NCBI RefSeq assembly: GCF_008253865.1
Contig: NZ_CP042331.1
Span: 2,108,001 to 2,172,000 of the forward strand
Length of the DNA stretch: 64,000 nucleotides
Origin: Bosea sp. F3-2
GTDB lineage: Bacteria; Pseudomonadota; Alphaproteobacteria; Rhizobiales; Beijerinckiaceae
Reading direction: 5' to 3'
Shown here piece by piece: positions 16,818 to 26,156 of the stretch. A program made the translations under genes and the position numbers. Under the pieces are notes generated by a model that was given only the letters and a program-made list of their open reading frames with translations, was not told the DNA's origin and ran no database searches. How positions within the stretch are numbered: position 1 is the stretch's first letter; every line of letters starts with the position of its first letter.

Positions 16818-17032
16818 CCATTCTGCCAGGCCAGCGCGCAGGTCCGCTTCCACCTGATCCGCAGGCTCTAGGAGAACACCGCGATCATCATCCCCACCAA
16901 ACTCGCGTTCGCCGATTAGCCCTAGATCCTCGCCGACGCCAAGGTGACGACCGCGATATTGATCGGCTCACGCATCACTGCGACATCATCGAGCCCGGCA
17001 ACCGGAGCTGGCGCTTCGCCGGTATTGTATGA
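16818..17032 (+). pseudogene. Decayed IS21-family istB (ATPase) C-terminal fragment
   Basis: Translation from 16818 reads PFCQASAQVRFHLIRRL, a stop, ENTAIIIPTKLAFAD, then ILADAKVTTAIL. After a one-base shift at about 16959 it reads DRLTHHCDIIEPGNRSWRF and stops at 17030-17032. This aligns with the conserved IstB C-terminus. TAG codons stand where Tyr (16869-16871) and Trp are expected, and one G is missing. The rest of istB and all of istA are gone. It is a relic of an insertion event between the IclR gene and the monooxygenase gene. Bases 16681-16817 hold nothing I recognise. Confidence 0.75.
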
Positions 17033-17100
17033 GGCGACGATGGACATGATACCTAGGCACTTTTTCCAGGAAGGCTCTAGTTGCGCGCTCGCGCTCCTGC

Positions 17101-18690
17101 TCAAGCGAACCGGAAATTTGGGAAGCCATGGCTGGACTCGTCATTGCAGGCCTCCAAATAGGCAGGCACGCCACCCGCGTAGATCATGAACACCCTGGGC
17201 TTGCCAGGTACATTCGATCCGTTCCACCACGATCTGGCCTTTGCGTAGAGCGTGCGCTCCGCAAGCTCGGCCAACGTCTTTACCCACGCATCTTCAGCTT
17301 CGAACGTCGGTTCGACACGCTCGCTTTTTCGTTCGTCGGCGCAGCGGATTAAGGATGCGATAAAATTGACGTTCTGTTCGATTGAACTGATGGCATTACT
17401 TCTGCCGATCGGACTGCCTGGCCCGGAAACGAGGAACAAATTTGGAAAGCCGGCAACGCCCAGCCCAAGATAAGAACGCGGGCCTTTCTGCCAATGCGTG
17501 GCAAGATCGTCCTCGATCTCGCCTTGGATCTTCATTCCGGAAATTGTGCCGGTGATGGCATCAAAGCCGGTCGCCAATACGAGCGCGTCGAGTTCGATCA
17601 AGCGCTCACCTAGAAAAAGGCCGTTCGACGCCGCACCGGTAATCGGCTGCTCCTTCAAATACACAAGCTCTACATTCGGCTGGTTGAATGCCTCGTAATA
17701 GCCCTGCTCCATACACACGCGCTTGGTACCAATTGGAAACTCGGTAGGCATTAGCTTTCGCGCAGTCTCTGGATCACGAACACGCTGCTTGATTTTTCCT
17801 CGCACGAACTCGGCCATCGTATCGTTGGCGGTCTGACTTGTGAGAAGGTCATTGAACGCCAGCATGATCGGGAAGCCGCCAGCCGCCCACCGTGCCTCAT
17901 ATTCAGTTTCTCGAGTTTCTGCATCGACGGAGAGCGCCGAGTAGTTATTGAAATCGCCAAGGAGCCCCCCGGGCATCTGCTTTGCTAGCCGTCTCCGCTC
18001 GGCGTAATCGGCCTTCCACTCCTGCTGAACTTGCTCGGTGAGCGGCATATTTCTCGCAGGGAGGACGTAGTTCGCCGTCCGCTGGAAGACCGTCAGTCGG
18101 CCTACCTCCCTGGCGAGCTCAGTTATTACCTGCACCCCCGTCGATCCGGTGCCGATTACGCCAACACGTTTTCCCGCCAGTGGTTCGAGTTTCCGCGGCC
18201 ACTGCGCCGTATGGAGTAGATCCCCCTCGAATTTTTCGAGCCCGGGAATGTCCGGTAGGTTGGGATTTGTCAGCGACCCCGTAGCGAAGACCACGAAACG
18301 AGCCGAGTACTCCTCCCCGGAATCGGCAATGAGGGTCCATCGCTTATCGTGCTTTGACCAACGCGCGGACCGAACCATTACCCCGAACTCGATGTGCTCG
18401 CGAAGCTCAAAGCGATCGACGACATGCTCGGCGTAGCGCAGGATTTCCGCTTGGCCGGCGTAGCGCTCCGACCAACACCACTCCTGCTGCAGGTTTTCGG
18501 AAAATGAGTAGGAGTATTGAAGACTCTCGGTGTCGCAACGCGCGCCTGGATATCGATTGCGGTGCCAGACGCCACCAACGCCGTTGGTGGCCTCCAGCAC
18601 GACGGCCGGTCGGCCGTTCTGCTTCATGAGATGAAGGGCATACAGTCCCGCGAACCCCGCTCCGACAATGATGACATCGACCGATTTCAT
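17101..18690 (-). CDS. Flavin-containing monooxygenase, Baeyer-Villiger type
   Basis: A 529-residue class B flavoprotein monooxygenase starting MKSVDVIIVGAGFAGLYALH (FAD GxGxxG). The NADPH-binding motif is VIGTGSTGVQV (about 179-189). Between them is the Baeyer-Villiger fingerprint FEGDLLHTAQWP (F154, G156, H160, W164), preceded by ATGSLTNPNLPDIPG. Such enzymes insert oxygen next to a ketone, giving an ester or lactone. It is flanked by the istB relic and by an orphan binding-protein gene, so its pathway is not obvious. A second, different Baeyer-Villiger enzyme is at 54849. Class assignment is firm; the ketone substrate is unknown. Confidence 0.9.
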   Translation of the reverse strand: MKSVDVIIVGAGFAGLYALHLMKQNGRPAVVLEATNGVGGVWHRNRYPGARCDTESLQYSYSFSENLQQEWCWSERYAGQAEILRYAEHVVDRFELREHIEFGVMVRSARWSKHDKRWTLIADSGEEYSARFVVFATGSLTNPNLPDIPGLEKFEGDLLHTAQWPRKLEPLAGKRVGVIGTGSTGVQVITELAREVGRLTVFQRTANYVLPARNMPLTEQVQQEWKADYAERRRLAKQMPGGLLGDFNNYSALSVDAETRETEYEARWAAGGFPIMLAFNDLLTSQTANDTMAEFVRGKIKQRVRDPETARKLMPTEFPIGTKRVCMEQGYYEAFNQPNVELVYLKEQPITGAASNGLFLGERLIELDALVLATGFDAITGTISGMKIQGEIEDDLATHWQKGPRSYLGLGVAGFPNLFLVSGPGSPIGRSNAISSIEQNVNFIASLIRCADERKSERVEPTFEAEDAWVKTLAELAERTLYAKARSWWNGSNVPGKPRVFMIYAGGVPAYLEACNDESSHGFPNFRFA

Positions 18691-18799
18691 CGGATCGCCT
18701 TCCTTATTGAGTGATACTCACTTCTTGGCGATTGTCGGGGAGCGACTGATGCGCCCCCTCGAGTGCAGCCTTAGGCTGCGTCGCGGCGCGCTAGGCCCG

Positions 18800-20428
18800 T
18801 CAGGCGCGCCTCAGATCGCGATAGTCGGCGCCGCGGTGGAACCAGTACGTGTAATCTTCGACATCACGCGCAACGACAGCGTCGTGGCTTGGTTGCCAGA
18901 CAAGCGCTACGGGAGTTTGTTCGTTCAGCCGCTTTACAATTTCGAGAACTTTGCGGTTGTAGGCGGCTGGATCCACCTCAAATCGCGCCTCCTCGGCCAA
19001 CTTGACGATCGTCGCATCATCCCAAGCTGAAGAATTCCATCGACCGTTGCCCATAAAGAACGTGCGGATCACGTACTCCGCATTGGGGAACCACGAGGTG
19101 GCAAACTCAAAATACATGTCGAGTTTGCGCTCGAGGATCATGGTGACGTACTGCGCTTCAGGCAGCTTCTGCACGGTGACCTCTACGCCGACCTTTGCGA
19201 GGCTCTCCTTGATTAGCGCGGCCATCGGCTCATTCAGTGGTGCTGCGCTCGCTGCGAACGAGAAGGTGGTCTTGAAGCCATTTGCGACACCAGCCTCGGC
19301 CAGAAGAGCCTTGGCCCGGTCCAAATCGGTGCGATTTGGCATGGCCTGTAGCAGGCGAGCCTCCGTTGGCTCAGTCCAGTTGGCCCCAAAAAGGCGTTCG
19401 CCCCGCTCGAAAAGCGCGACCTTGAACATCGCCTCATAAGGGAGCGCAGCAGCGATCGCCCGGCGAATCCGGACGTCGTTGAAGGGCGCCTTCTGCGTAT
19501 TGAAACCAATCGCCTGAAAGGCGTTGCTGAGCGGAATGGGCAGGACACGAGCTCGCCCGCGCTGCTCAATGCCGATGATATCGCTGGTGGCCGCATCTAG
19601 GGTAAGATCGGCGTCTCCGCGCTCGACCAAGCTGGCGCGAGCCGAAACATCCGGCACCGTCTGCGCGATGATCCGTTGGAAGTGAGGCAGCGTTCCATCC
19701 TTGCCATTCTTCCATTTGTCGTTGCGCCGCAGCACAATTTGCTGCCCTGGCCGATTGCTTTCAACCGTATAAGCACCGCCCGCGGCAGTGTTGTCCTTTA
19801 GCCAGTTGATCGCCCAGGGATCGTCCGAGGTCGCGTGACGCTTGGCTAGTTTGCTGTTGAACATTGGCACGGTCGGCACGCTCACGACGGCCAGTGCCAG
19901 CCGGTCGGGTCTATCGACCGTAACCTGAACCTGGCGGTCGCCGACGATCGAGATTTGCTCCTCTTTAACGATCGAGCCGTTCGCCAACTGTGGCTTTGAG
20001 AGGCTATTAGCGGTTACTCCCCGATCCAAGGACCACTTCACGTCCTCGGCTTCGACAGGCGTGCCATCGTGCCATGTCGCGCCCTGACGAATGTGGAACG
20101 TGTAGGTGAGGCCGTCTGAAGAGCGGTCGATGCGCTCGGCCAGTTCTCCGCGGATGTTATCAAAGTCGAAAGTGTATCCACGGGCGTCCTTTTTACGCTC
20201 GAAACTCGCGAGGCGATCATAGATATTGACAGAAAGCGGCGAGCTCTCGCGAGTAGAACCCTGAAGTGTTGGGTCTAGCGAGCTAAAATGCGACCCCAGA
20301 ACATGGCGCAGTGTCTCCGAACGGGATTGCGCCACGGCGGCAGTACCCGCCCCTGTCACGACCACACTGCTCGCAGTTAAGCCAGCCAAACTTTTCAGTA
20401 CATCGCGACGATCGATCGTCATCTGCAT
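18800..20428 (-). CDS. ABC transporter substrate-binding protein, family 5 (peptide/opine/nickel type), orphan
   Basis: A 542-residue SBP_bac_5 protein. The N-terminus MQMTIDRRDVLKSLAGLTASSVVVTGAGTAAVAQ looks like a Tat signal peptide. The mature part contains family segments such as SDGLTYTFHIRQGATWHDGTPVEAEDVKWSLDR and APFNDVRIRRAIAAALPYEAMF. These proteins feed dipeptide-type importers, but no matching DppBCDF genes are present in the window. It is thus an orphan here. It could be read with the monooxygenase gene downstream on the same strand, about 109 bases away. Confidence 0.9.
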   Translation of the reverse strand: MQMTIDRRDVLKSLAGLTASSVVVTGAGTAAVAQSRSETLRHVLGSHFSSLDPTLQGSTRESSPLSVNIYDRLASFERKKDARGYTFDFDNIRGELAERIDRSSDGLTYTFHIRQGATWHDGTPVEAEDVKWSLDRGVTANSLSKPQLANGSIVKEEQISIVGDRQVQVTVDRPDRLALAVVSVPTVPMFNSKLAKRHATSDDPWAINWLKDNTAAGGAYTVESNRPGQQIVLRRNDKWKNGKDGTLPHFQRIIAQTVPDVSARASLVERGDADLTLDAATSDIIGIEQRGRARVLPIPLSNAFQAIGFNTQKAPFNDVRIRRAIAAALPYEAMFKVALFERGERLFGANWTEPTEARLLQAMPNRTDLDRAKALLAEAGVANGFKTTFSFAASAAPLNEPMAALIKESLAKVGVEVTVQKLPEAQYVTMILERKLDMYFEFATSWFPNAEYVIRTFFMGNGRWNSSAWDDATIVKLAEEARFEVDPAAYNRKVLEIVKRLNEQTPVALVWQPSHDAVVARDVEDYTYWFHRGADYRDLRRA

Positions 20429-20728
20429 TCCCCTGTTGCGTTAATCGAGGCTATAGTCGTCCTTCGGTCTCTTGCCGACGGTTCGGCTTGGCCCGCCTCT
20501 TGGCCAGTTCGTCTGCAACACGTTGCTATTCGCCAGATTCCAGAGCGGACTATTACGATCACTTTGGCCGCGTTATTCACGGCTCCCAGATTTGAACGCT
20601 CTCTCTGGCGCTTCTCTCGGCACAGACAAAAAAGGGCATCCAGGTCGCCGCGCGCCCTAAGGCCGCGCGGCGAGTTAACTCATTGTTCTTGCAACGATTT
20701 GCTTGTGAGCCTGATCGAACCTTCGGTC
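20429..20728. other. Intergenic stretch between two minus-strand genes
   Basis: No protein-like frame. It carries the probable terminator of the second HyuBA operon (separate entry) and must hold the promoter of the family-5 binding-protein gene, but no convincing promoter hexamers were seen. Confidence 0.4.
20645..20673 (-). terminator. Probable terminator of the second HyuA/HyuB operon
   Basis: TCGCCGCGCG (20645-20654) and its exact complement (20664-20673) form a GC-rich 10-bp stem with a 9-base loop. On the minus strand the stem is followed, after 11 bases, by a run of six T. It lies 56 bases past the HyuB stop. Confidence 0.55.
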
Positions 20729-22477
20729 CTAATGAGCCGTCCTGGCTTCCGTAGAGACGATGGACTTGAGGTCGTCCGAAATTTCGACGCCGTAGACTCG
20801 GTCAGCCGTATCCTTGGAGACCAGCCCGTCGCGGACGTCCCGCAGCACCAACTCGGGATCGCGCTTATGGGGATGCCCCCAACCGCCACCAGCCGATGCT
20901 TCTATAACCAGACGAAATGGCTTCACCTGTTGAACGCCGTAGGGCGGCGAAGCAAATTCAACGCCCGTGTCGAGCTCGAAGGTTCGGATGGATCCCTTCG
21001 CCCCCCACAGGCCGCCATTCGTGCCGGCTCCGGTAGGCTTGCGGGCTCCCTCCGCGCGCAGAAGGTGTTCGCCGCCTACGAGCACGTCAGCCTCATAGTC
21101 GACGCCAGTGCCGCCACGATACTGACCCGCCCCGCCGGAATCCGAGCGCATCTGGTAACGATGAACCCGCAGCGGGTACGATTGCTCGTATGTCTCGACG
21201 TTCGGGATGAACATGCCGCCGAGCGTCATCTGATGGCTGCTCGTCGGAAAGCCATCGCGTCCCTTGACTGCTCCGCCGCCCGAGCTCCCGTGCCAGTGAT
21301 AAAGAACGAACACCCCTCCGGCAGGCTTGGTCCCAGCGGAAATGCCGTAGACCGACTTGCCCCAGCCGGCGCATGCCCGGTCGGGATCGGCCTGGGCCAG
21401 AGCGCCCCAGCAGGCATTCATGATGTCGATGGCGGGGAACACCGTGTTCATGGTCATCGGCGCCGGAGGAAGCGCGTTGACGATCGTGCCCTCGGGCGCG
21501 ACGATCTTGACGCAGCGATAGACGCCTTCGTTGCGCGGAATGCTCGGCTCGAGGAAGGACGACAGCGCGCAGTATACCGACGAGTGGGTGTTGGCGATTC
21601 CGCTGTTCTTGAACCCCTTGATCTGGGGAGAGGTGCCGGTGAAGTCGAAGGTGATCTGGTCGCCGGCAATAGTGACCTTCACGCGCGTTTCGATGTCGAC
21701 GTCATCGAAACAGTCGGTATCGCTGATGTCGAAGGCTTCCCAGGTTCCGTCCGGAAGATCGGCGATGGCCTGCCTCATCCTCCGCTCGCCGTAATCCAGC
21801 AGCGCGGCGAGGTAGCTGTTGCCCCTGTCGATGCCATGCTGGGCGATGACCTCGGCCATTCGGGTCGCGCCAATCCGGGTCGATCCCAGCATCGCGCCCA
21901 AATCGCCCTCCATGAGGTCGGGGCAGCGCGAATTCAGGAGCAGCAGGCGCCAAAGATCGTCCCTGAGGCGGCCCTTCTCGACGATCTTGAGGACAGGCAG
22001 GCGAATGCCCTCATGGAAGATTTCCGTCGCCGCGGCGTTGTAAGTGCCGGCAGCCCCGCCGCCGATGTCCGACTGATGGGCGCGGTTACTGCAGAAGCCG
22101 ACGAGCTCTCCGCCGACGAAGACTGGCCGGATAATCGTCCAGTCCGGCAGGTGATTGCCGCCGGCGACATAGGGATCGCTGAGGATGAAGACGTCCTCTT
22201 CCTCAATACGCCCTTCGAAATCCCGGAGCACGGCACGGACCGCGAAACCGCCGCTGCCGGAATGGATCGGCAGGCCGTCTGCCTGGGCGACAGTCTCGCC
22301 TTTCGCGTTGCTCATGAAGCACGAGAAGTCGTGGCTCTGGCTGAAGATCGGGCTGCGCGCCGTGCGCGTCATGATCGTACCCATCTGCAAGGTGATGTGG
22401 TCGAGCTGACGCTGCAAGATCGCGAGCAGAACGGGATCCTGGTAGGTTGTACTTGCCGTATTCATGTCATTTTCCAT
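20729..22477 (-). CDS. Hydantoinase/oxoprolinase family subunit B (second copy)
   Basis: A 582-residue HyuB-type protein. It begins MENDMNTASTTYQDPVLL; an ATG four codons later is an alternative start. Family segments are VAQADGLPIHSGSGGFAVRA, FILSDPYVAGGNHLPDW, RAHQSDIGGGAAGTYNAAATE and, near the end, EASAGGGWGHPHKRDPE. It is clearly divergent from the first copy at 9348, so this is not a recent duplication. It follows the HyuA gene at 22550 with a 72-base gap. With the aminotransferase and aldehyde dehydrogenase genes nearby it resembles an ATP-dependent lactamase set such as caprolactamase. Confidence 0.92.
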   Translation of the reverse strand: MENDMNTASTTYQDPVLLAILQRQLDHITLQMGTIMTRTARSPIFSQSHDFSCFMSNAKGETVAQADGLPIHSGSGGFAVRAVLRDFEGRIEEEDVFILSDPYVAGGNHLPDWTIIRPVFVGGELVGFCSNRAHQSDIGGGAAGTYNAAATEIFHEGIRLPVLKIVEKGRLRDDLWRLLLLNSRCPDLMEGDLGAMLGSTRIGATRMAEVIAQHGIDRGNSYLAALLDYGERRMRQAIADLPDGTWEAFDISDTDCFDDVDIETRVKVTIAGDQITFDFTGTSPQIKGFKNSGIANTHSSVYCALSSFLEPSIPRNEGVYRCVKIVAPEGTIVNALPPAPMTMNTVFPAIDIMNACWGALAQADPDRACAGWGKSVYGISAGTKPAGGVFVLYHWHGSSGGGAVKGRDGFPTSSHQMTLGGMFIPNVETYEQSYPLRVHRYQMRSDSGGAGQYRGGTGVDYEADVLVGGEHLLRAEGARKPTGAGTNGGLWGAKGSIRTFELDTGVEFASPPYGVQQVKPFRLVIEASAGGGWGHPHKRDPELVLRDVRDGLVSKDTADRVYGVEISDDLKSIVSTEARTAH

Positions 22478-22549
22478 CCATACTGCGCCGCACTGGCTGG
22501 TTGTTCGTGGACGCCGATGGTTGATCGGTGAGAAGGCGGGTTCAGCCGG

Positions 22550-24676
22550 TCACGCGGCACTCATCACCAGCGCGGGCCCAGTGGAGTGCGGCGCGCTCGC
22601 GGCATGCGCGATTTCGACGTGGTAGTTGCCCGCGTCCGTGATCCTCAGCTTGTCGCCGGGCCCGACGAAGATGGTCGTCGTCGCCTCCTCGATGACTGCA
22701 GGCCCGGTAAGGTGCTGGCGCGGCGTCAGGATCGTGCCGTCGTAGACCGGCGTTTCGACGAAGCCCTTCTCCCGGTCGATCCAGACGCTGCGGTGCGAGT
22801 GCGGGACCGGCTCGGACACGGCGGGTGGGACCTTCGCAATCTCCAGCGCATCGAGCTTCCCGATCGCGGCAAGGCGAAGGTTGACGATCTCGATGGCGCC
22901 ATTGTCCTGAACGTACCCGAACAGCCTCTGATAGACCTGTTCGAAGGCAGCCCGAACGGATGCCGGCTCGGTCGAAGCGCATTCGACCGGAATGGTCCAT
23001 TGCTGGCCGAAGTAGCGCAGATCGTAGCCTCGCTGGACAACCGCCTTGTCGCCGGTGAAGCCTTCGCGCGTCAGAACATCCACCGCCGATTCCTGCAGCT
23101 GCCCGAACGCATGCTCCAGCAATTCAGGGCTTGAGGTGGCCTCGTCGTCGAGCCCGTGCAGCCAGCTGCGGACGTAATCGTGACGCAGGTCGGAGTTGCA
23201 CATCCCGAACGCACAGAACACACCCGCCAGCCGCGGCACGTACAGGCTCGGGCTTCCCAACAGCCGAGCCGTCGAGGGGCCGTGGAGGGGGCCGGCACCG
23301 CCGGCCGCCACGAGCGTGAACGCCCGCGGATTGTAGCCCTTTTCGAGCGAGGCCTGCTCGACCGCATGCAGGATGTTTTGCTCCACGAGCTGGATGATCC
23401 CGGCGGCGGCATCCTCGATGCCGAGCCCGAGCGGCCCCGCGACATGCTGCTGAATCGCCTGCCGCGCCTTCTCGAGATCGAGGGTGATGGCACCGCCGGC
23501 GTAGGGGCCCGGCTTGAGCCGACCGAGCACGAGCTGGGCGTCGGTCACCGTCGGGCGCTCTCCGCCGCGCCCGTAGCTGGCAGGGCCGGGCATCGAACCG
23601 GCTCCCTCCGGGCCGGCATTCAGCAGGCCGGCGCCGTCAACGGAGGCGATCGTGCCTCCGCCGGCACCCACGGTGTGGATGTCGACCGCAGGGATGTTGA
23701 GATGATATCCGTCGACGACGATCTGATCGGTCATGCTGACGGCACCGCGCTGCATTAGGGTGACGTCGCAACTGGTCCCACCGACCTCGATCGAGATCAG
23801 TTGTTCGGAGCCGGTATCCTGGCCGAAGAACTTCAGCGAGCCGACGCCGGCAGCAGGGCCGGAGAGAACAAGGCTCGCCGGAGAGTGCCCGATCTCGTCG
23901 ATCGAGATGGCCCCACCGTTCGACTGGATCATCAGAAGCTTGCGCGGCAGTCCGAGCGCCTTGAGACGCTCGGCGAGGCTCTCGAGATATGGCACGACGC
24001 GCGGCGCGACATAGGCATTCACCACCGTCGTCGAGGTGCGCTCATACTCGCCGATGATGGGTGCGATCTCCGACGAGATCGTCACCCAGACATTCGGGAG
24101 CAGTCTTTGCAGCTCCTCGCGAGCGGCGATCTCATGCGCCGGATTCGCGTAGGAATGCAGGAAGCAAATGGCGACGGCCGCCGCGCCTTCCTCGGCGAAG
24201 ACCTTTGCCGCGGCGGCAACCGAGGCCAGGTCGAGCGGCTGCCGGACGGTCCCGTCATGTTCCATCCGCTCGGCGATCGGGAGACGCAGGTAGCGCGGCA
24301 CGAGGACTTCGGGGAAGGGCTTGCGATGGTCCCAGACATTCTCGCGAATGGACCGCCGGATCTCCAGCGAGTCCCGGAAGCCTTCAGTCGTTAACAAGCC
24401 GACCTTGGCGCCCTTCTTTTCGAGCAGCGTATTGGTCGCAACCGTCGAACCGTGCACGAACAGCTCGGTTTTCGACAGGAATTCCGGAACGGCCAGCCCA
24501 ATACTGCGGGCAGCGAGTTCCACGGCGGCAAGAACGCCGTCGGTGGGGTTGGATGGCACTGACGGCGATTTGTATGCTTGGACGGTCCCCCGACCATCGA
24601 CGAGCACCAGATCCGTGAAGGTGCCTCCGACGTCCACTCCAATTCGAAAAGGCGCTACTAGCATCGGGTTTCCCAT
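22550..24676 (-). CDS. Hydantoinase/oxoprolinase family subunit A (second copy)
   Basis: A 708-residue HyuA-type protein with the ATP-binding phosphate loop FRIGVDVGGTFTDLVLVDG near the N-terminus. Further along are VHGSTVATNTLLEKKGAKVGLLTTEG, ISIEVGGTSCDVTLMQ and TVGAGGGTIASVDGAG, all family hallmarks. The start could also be four codons later, where GGAAA precedes an ATG. It is the ATP-using partner of the HyuB gene downstream. The aminotransferase gene upstream ends only 32 bases before it, so the three genes are one operon. The substrate is likely a cyclic amide or imide. Confidence 0.92.
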   Translation of the reverse strand: MGNPMLVAPFRIGVDVGGTFTDLVLVDGRGTVQAYKSPSVPSNPTDGVLAAVELAARSIGLAVPEFLSKTELFVHGSTVATNTLLEKKGAKVGLLTTEGFRDSLEIRRSIRENVWDHRKPFPEVLVPRYLRLPIAERMEHDGTVRQPLDLASVAAAAKVFAEEGAAAVAICFLHSYANPAHEIAAREELQRLLPNVWVTISSEIAPIIGEYERTSTTVVNAYVAPRVVPYLESLAERLKALGLPRKLLMIQSNGGAISIDEIGHSPASLVLSGPAAGVGSLKFFGQDTGSEQLISIEVGGTSCDVTLMQRGAVSMTDQIVVDGYHLNIPAVDIHTVGAGGGTIASVDGAGLLNAGPEGAGSMPGPASYGRGGERPTVTDAQLVLGRLKPGPYAGGAITLDLEKARQAIQQHVAGPLGLGIEDAAAGIIQLVEQNILHAVEQASLEKGYNPRAFTLVAAGGAGPLHGPSTARLLGSPSLYVPRLAGVFCAFGMCNSDLRHDYVRSWLHGLDDEATSSPELLEHAFGQLQESAVDVLTREGFTGDKAVVQRGYDLRYFGQQWTIPVECASTEPASVRAAFEQVYQRLFGYVQDNGAIEIVNLRLAAIGKLDALEIAKVPPAVSEPVPHSHRSVWIDREKGFVETPVYDGTILTPRQHLTGPAVIEEATTTIFVGPGDKLRITDAGNYHVEIAHAASAPHSTGPALVMSAA

Positions 24677-24708
24677 GATTGGTTTTCTTTTGCGGTGGGC
24701 AGTTTGAA

Positions 24709-26082
24709 TCAGGCGGCCGCACTTGCGGGCCCGGAGACTTCCTTCGCGACGATCTCGACGAGCGTATCGGCGAGGAGGCCGATCTCCGCCGCGGTCATCG
24801 GCGTCGAGAAAGCCCCCGAGCAGTTCGGGGTGAGCAGGATGCCTTCCGCCAGCATCCCTAGGTGGATCTGGCGAAGGCGGGCGGCGTTTTCCTTGCTCGG
24901 GTAGGCGGTCCGGTAGCCGGTCACTTCCTCGGGGCCGAGATGGAGGCGGAACAGCGAGCCGATGCCGCTGATCGTGGCTTCGACGCCCTTAGCGGCAAAC
25001 CCCGCGCGAACTGAGGCGCGGAAGCTGTCGCCGAAGCCGTTCAGCCGCTCCACGGCAGGCCTCGAATAATGTTCCAGCGAAGCAAGGCCCGCGGCCATGC
25101 TGAGCGGGTTGCCGCTGAACGTGCCACCCATGGAGACCTGCGGCTTGCCGCTGGCGTGGTTGAACACCGACATTCGCTCCGCCGAGCCGGAGACGGCGCC
25201 GATGGGCAGCCCCCCGCCGATAATCTTTGCAGTCGTAACGAGGTCAGGTTCGAGCCCGAAGAGAGGCGAAGCCCCCTCGTACGAGAGCCGGAAGGAGATG
25301 ACCTCGTCGGCGATGAGAATGATCCCGTAGCGCCGGCACGCCTCCTGAACGACGGCTGCCACCTCTTTCGACATCGGAACGGTACCGGCGCGCGATGCGT
25401 GAGGATCGAGAATCACGGCGGCAAGAGTGGGGCCTTCCCGCCGCAGGATGTCGGCGCAACGCTGGGCATCGTCGTAAGGAAGAACGACCGTTTCCTGCAA
25501 CACGGAGTCCGGCGTCCCGACATTGTAGCGCACGGATGCTGGGTCGCCGTTTTCATTGTCCCAGTTCGCCGGGGTCGGGTCGAGGCTGACTTCGATCCAG
25601 TCGTAGGCCCCGTGATAGCAGCCCTCGAACTTCGCGATCTTTTCGCGGCCGGAAAGCGCGCGAGCACCCTTCACGGCGGCGAGGACCGCCTCGGTCCCCG
25701 AGTTGCAGAATCTCGTCTGTTCCAGACGCGGGTTCCGAGCTGCCAATACCTCGGCCAGGCGAATCTCGCTTTCCGTTGGCATGCCGAACGCCGTTCCCTT
25801 CGACATTGCGTCGCGGACGGCATCGAGCACCGGAGGAAAGGCGTGGCCGTGGATCAGCGAAAAGAAGTTGTTCGCGCAATCGAGAATGCGGCGGCCGTCA
25901 ATGTCGACGACCCAGCACCCCTCGCCTTTTGCGGCATAGGGCGGGTGGGGCTTGAACCACGATGCAGCACGCATCGAGCCGCCCGGGACGACTTTAGCCT
26001 CCCGGCGATAGGCCGCCTCCGAGAGCGACACCGTACCCGCCGCTTCCGTGTTGCTGTTGTGTCCTTTGCCTGGGGCAGTCAT
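24709..26082 (-). CDS. Class III (GSA-like) aminotransferase (second copy)
   Basis: A 457-residue PLP enzyme starting MTAPGKGHNSNTEAAG; the open frame extends 16 codons further but over promoter-like DNA. It shows VVPGGSMRAA, FCNSGTEAVLAAVK, the cofactor aspartate in IADEVISFRLSYEG (D259) and the Schiff-base lysine in TTAKIIGGGLPIGA (K286). The usual EPxxG after the central strand is replaced by DPHASRAG. It is related to, but distinct from, the aminotransferase at 5861. With HyuBA below and an aldehyde dehydrogenase divergent above, it could turn an omega- or beta-amino acid into a semialdehyde or keto acid. Tetrapyrrole synthesis is unlikely in this setting. Confidence 0.87.
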   Translation of the reverse strand: MTAPGKGHNSNTEAAGTVSLSEAAYRREAKVVPGGSMRAASWFKPHPPYAAKGEGCWVVDIDGRRILDCANNFFSLIHGHAFPPVLDAVRDAMSKGTAFGMPTESEIRLAEVLAARNPRLEQTRFCNSGTEAVLAAVKGARALSGREKIAKFEGCYHGAYDWIEVSLDPTPANWDNENGDPASVRYNVGTPDSVLQETVVLPYDDAQRCADILRREGPTLAAVILDPHASRAGTVPMSKEVAAVVQEACRRYGIILIADEVISFRLSYEGASPLFGLEPDLVTTAKIIGGGLPIGAVSGSAERMSVFNHASGKPQVSMGGTFSGNPLSMAAGLASLEHYSRPAVERLNGFGDSFRASVRAGFAAKGVEATISGIGSLFRLHLGPEEVTGYRTAYPSKENAARLRQIHLGMLAEGILLTPNCSGAFSTPMTAAEIGLLADTLVEIVAKEVSGPASAAA

Positions 26083-26120
26083 CGCCGTCTCCGAAAATGC
26101 AGATGGCGACACTGAACGAT

Positions 26121-26156
26121 ATGATCCCATACAATGTCAACAGGATCATTTGATCC
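26121..26156. promoter_or_regulatory. Double palindrome in the aminotransferase / aldehyde dehydrogenase divergent gap
   Basis: ATGATCC (26121-26127) and GGATCAT (26143-26149) are exact complements 15 bases apart. The second arm is also half of GGATCA-TT-TGATCC (26143-26156), a perfect palindrome. Three half-sites in 36 bases suggest cooperative repressor binding. No regulator gene lies next to this gap, so the protein is unknown. Confidence 0.5.

Noticed and set aside
20564..22531. A 655-codon plus-strand frame
   Set aside because: It is antisense to the second HyuB gene, which has clear family motifs. Long antisense frames are expected in high-GC DNA; its composition (many His, Arg, Asp) is not protein-like.
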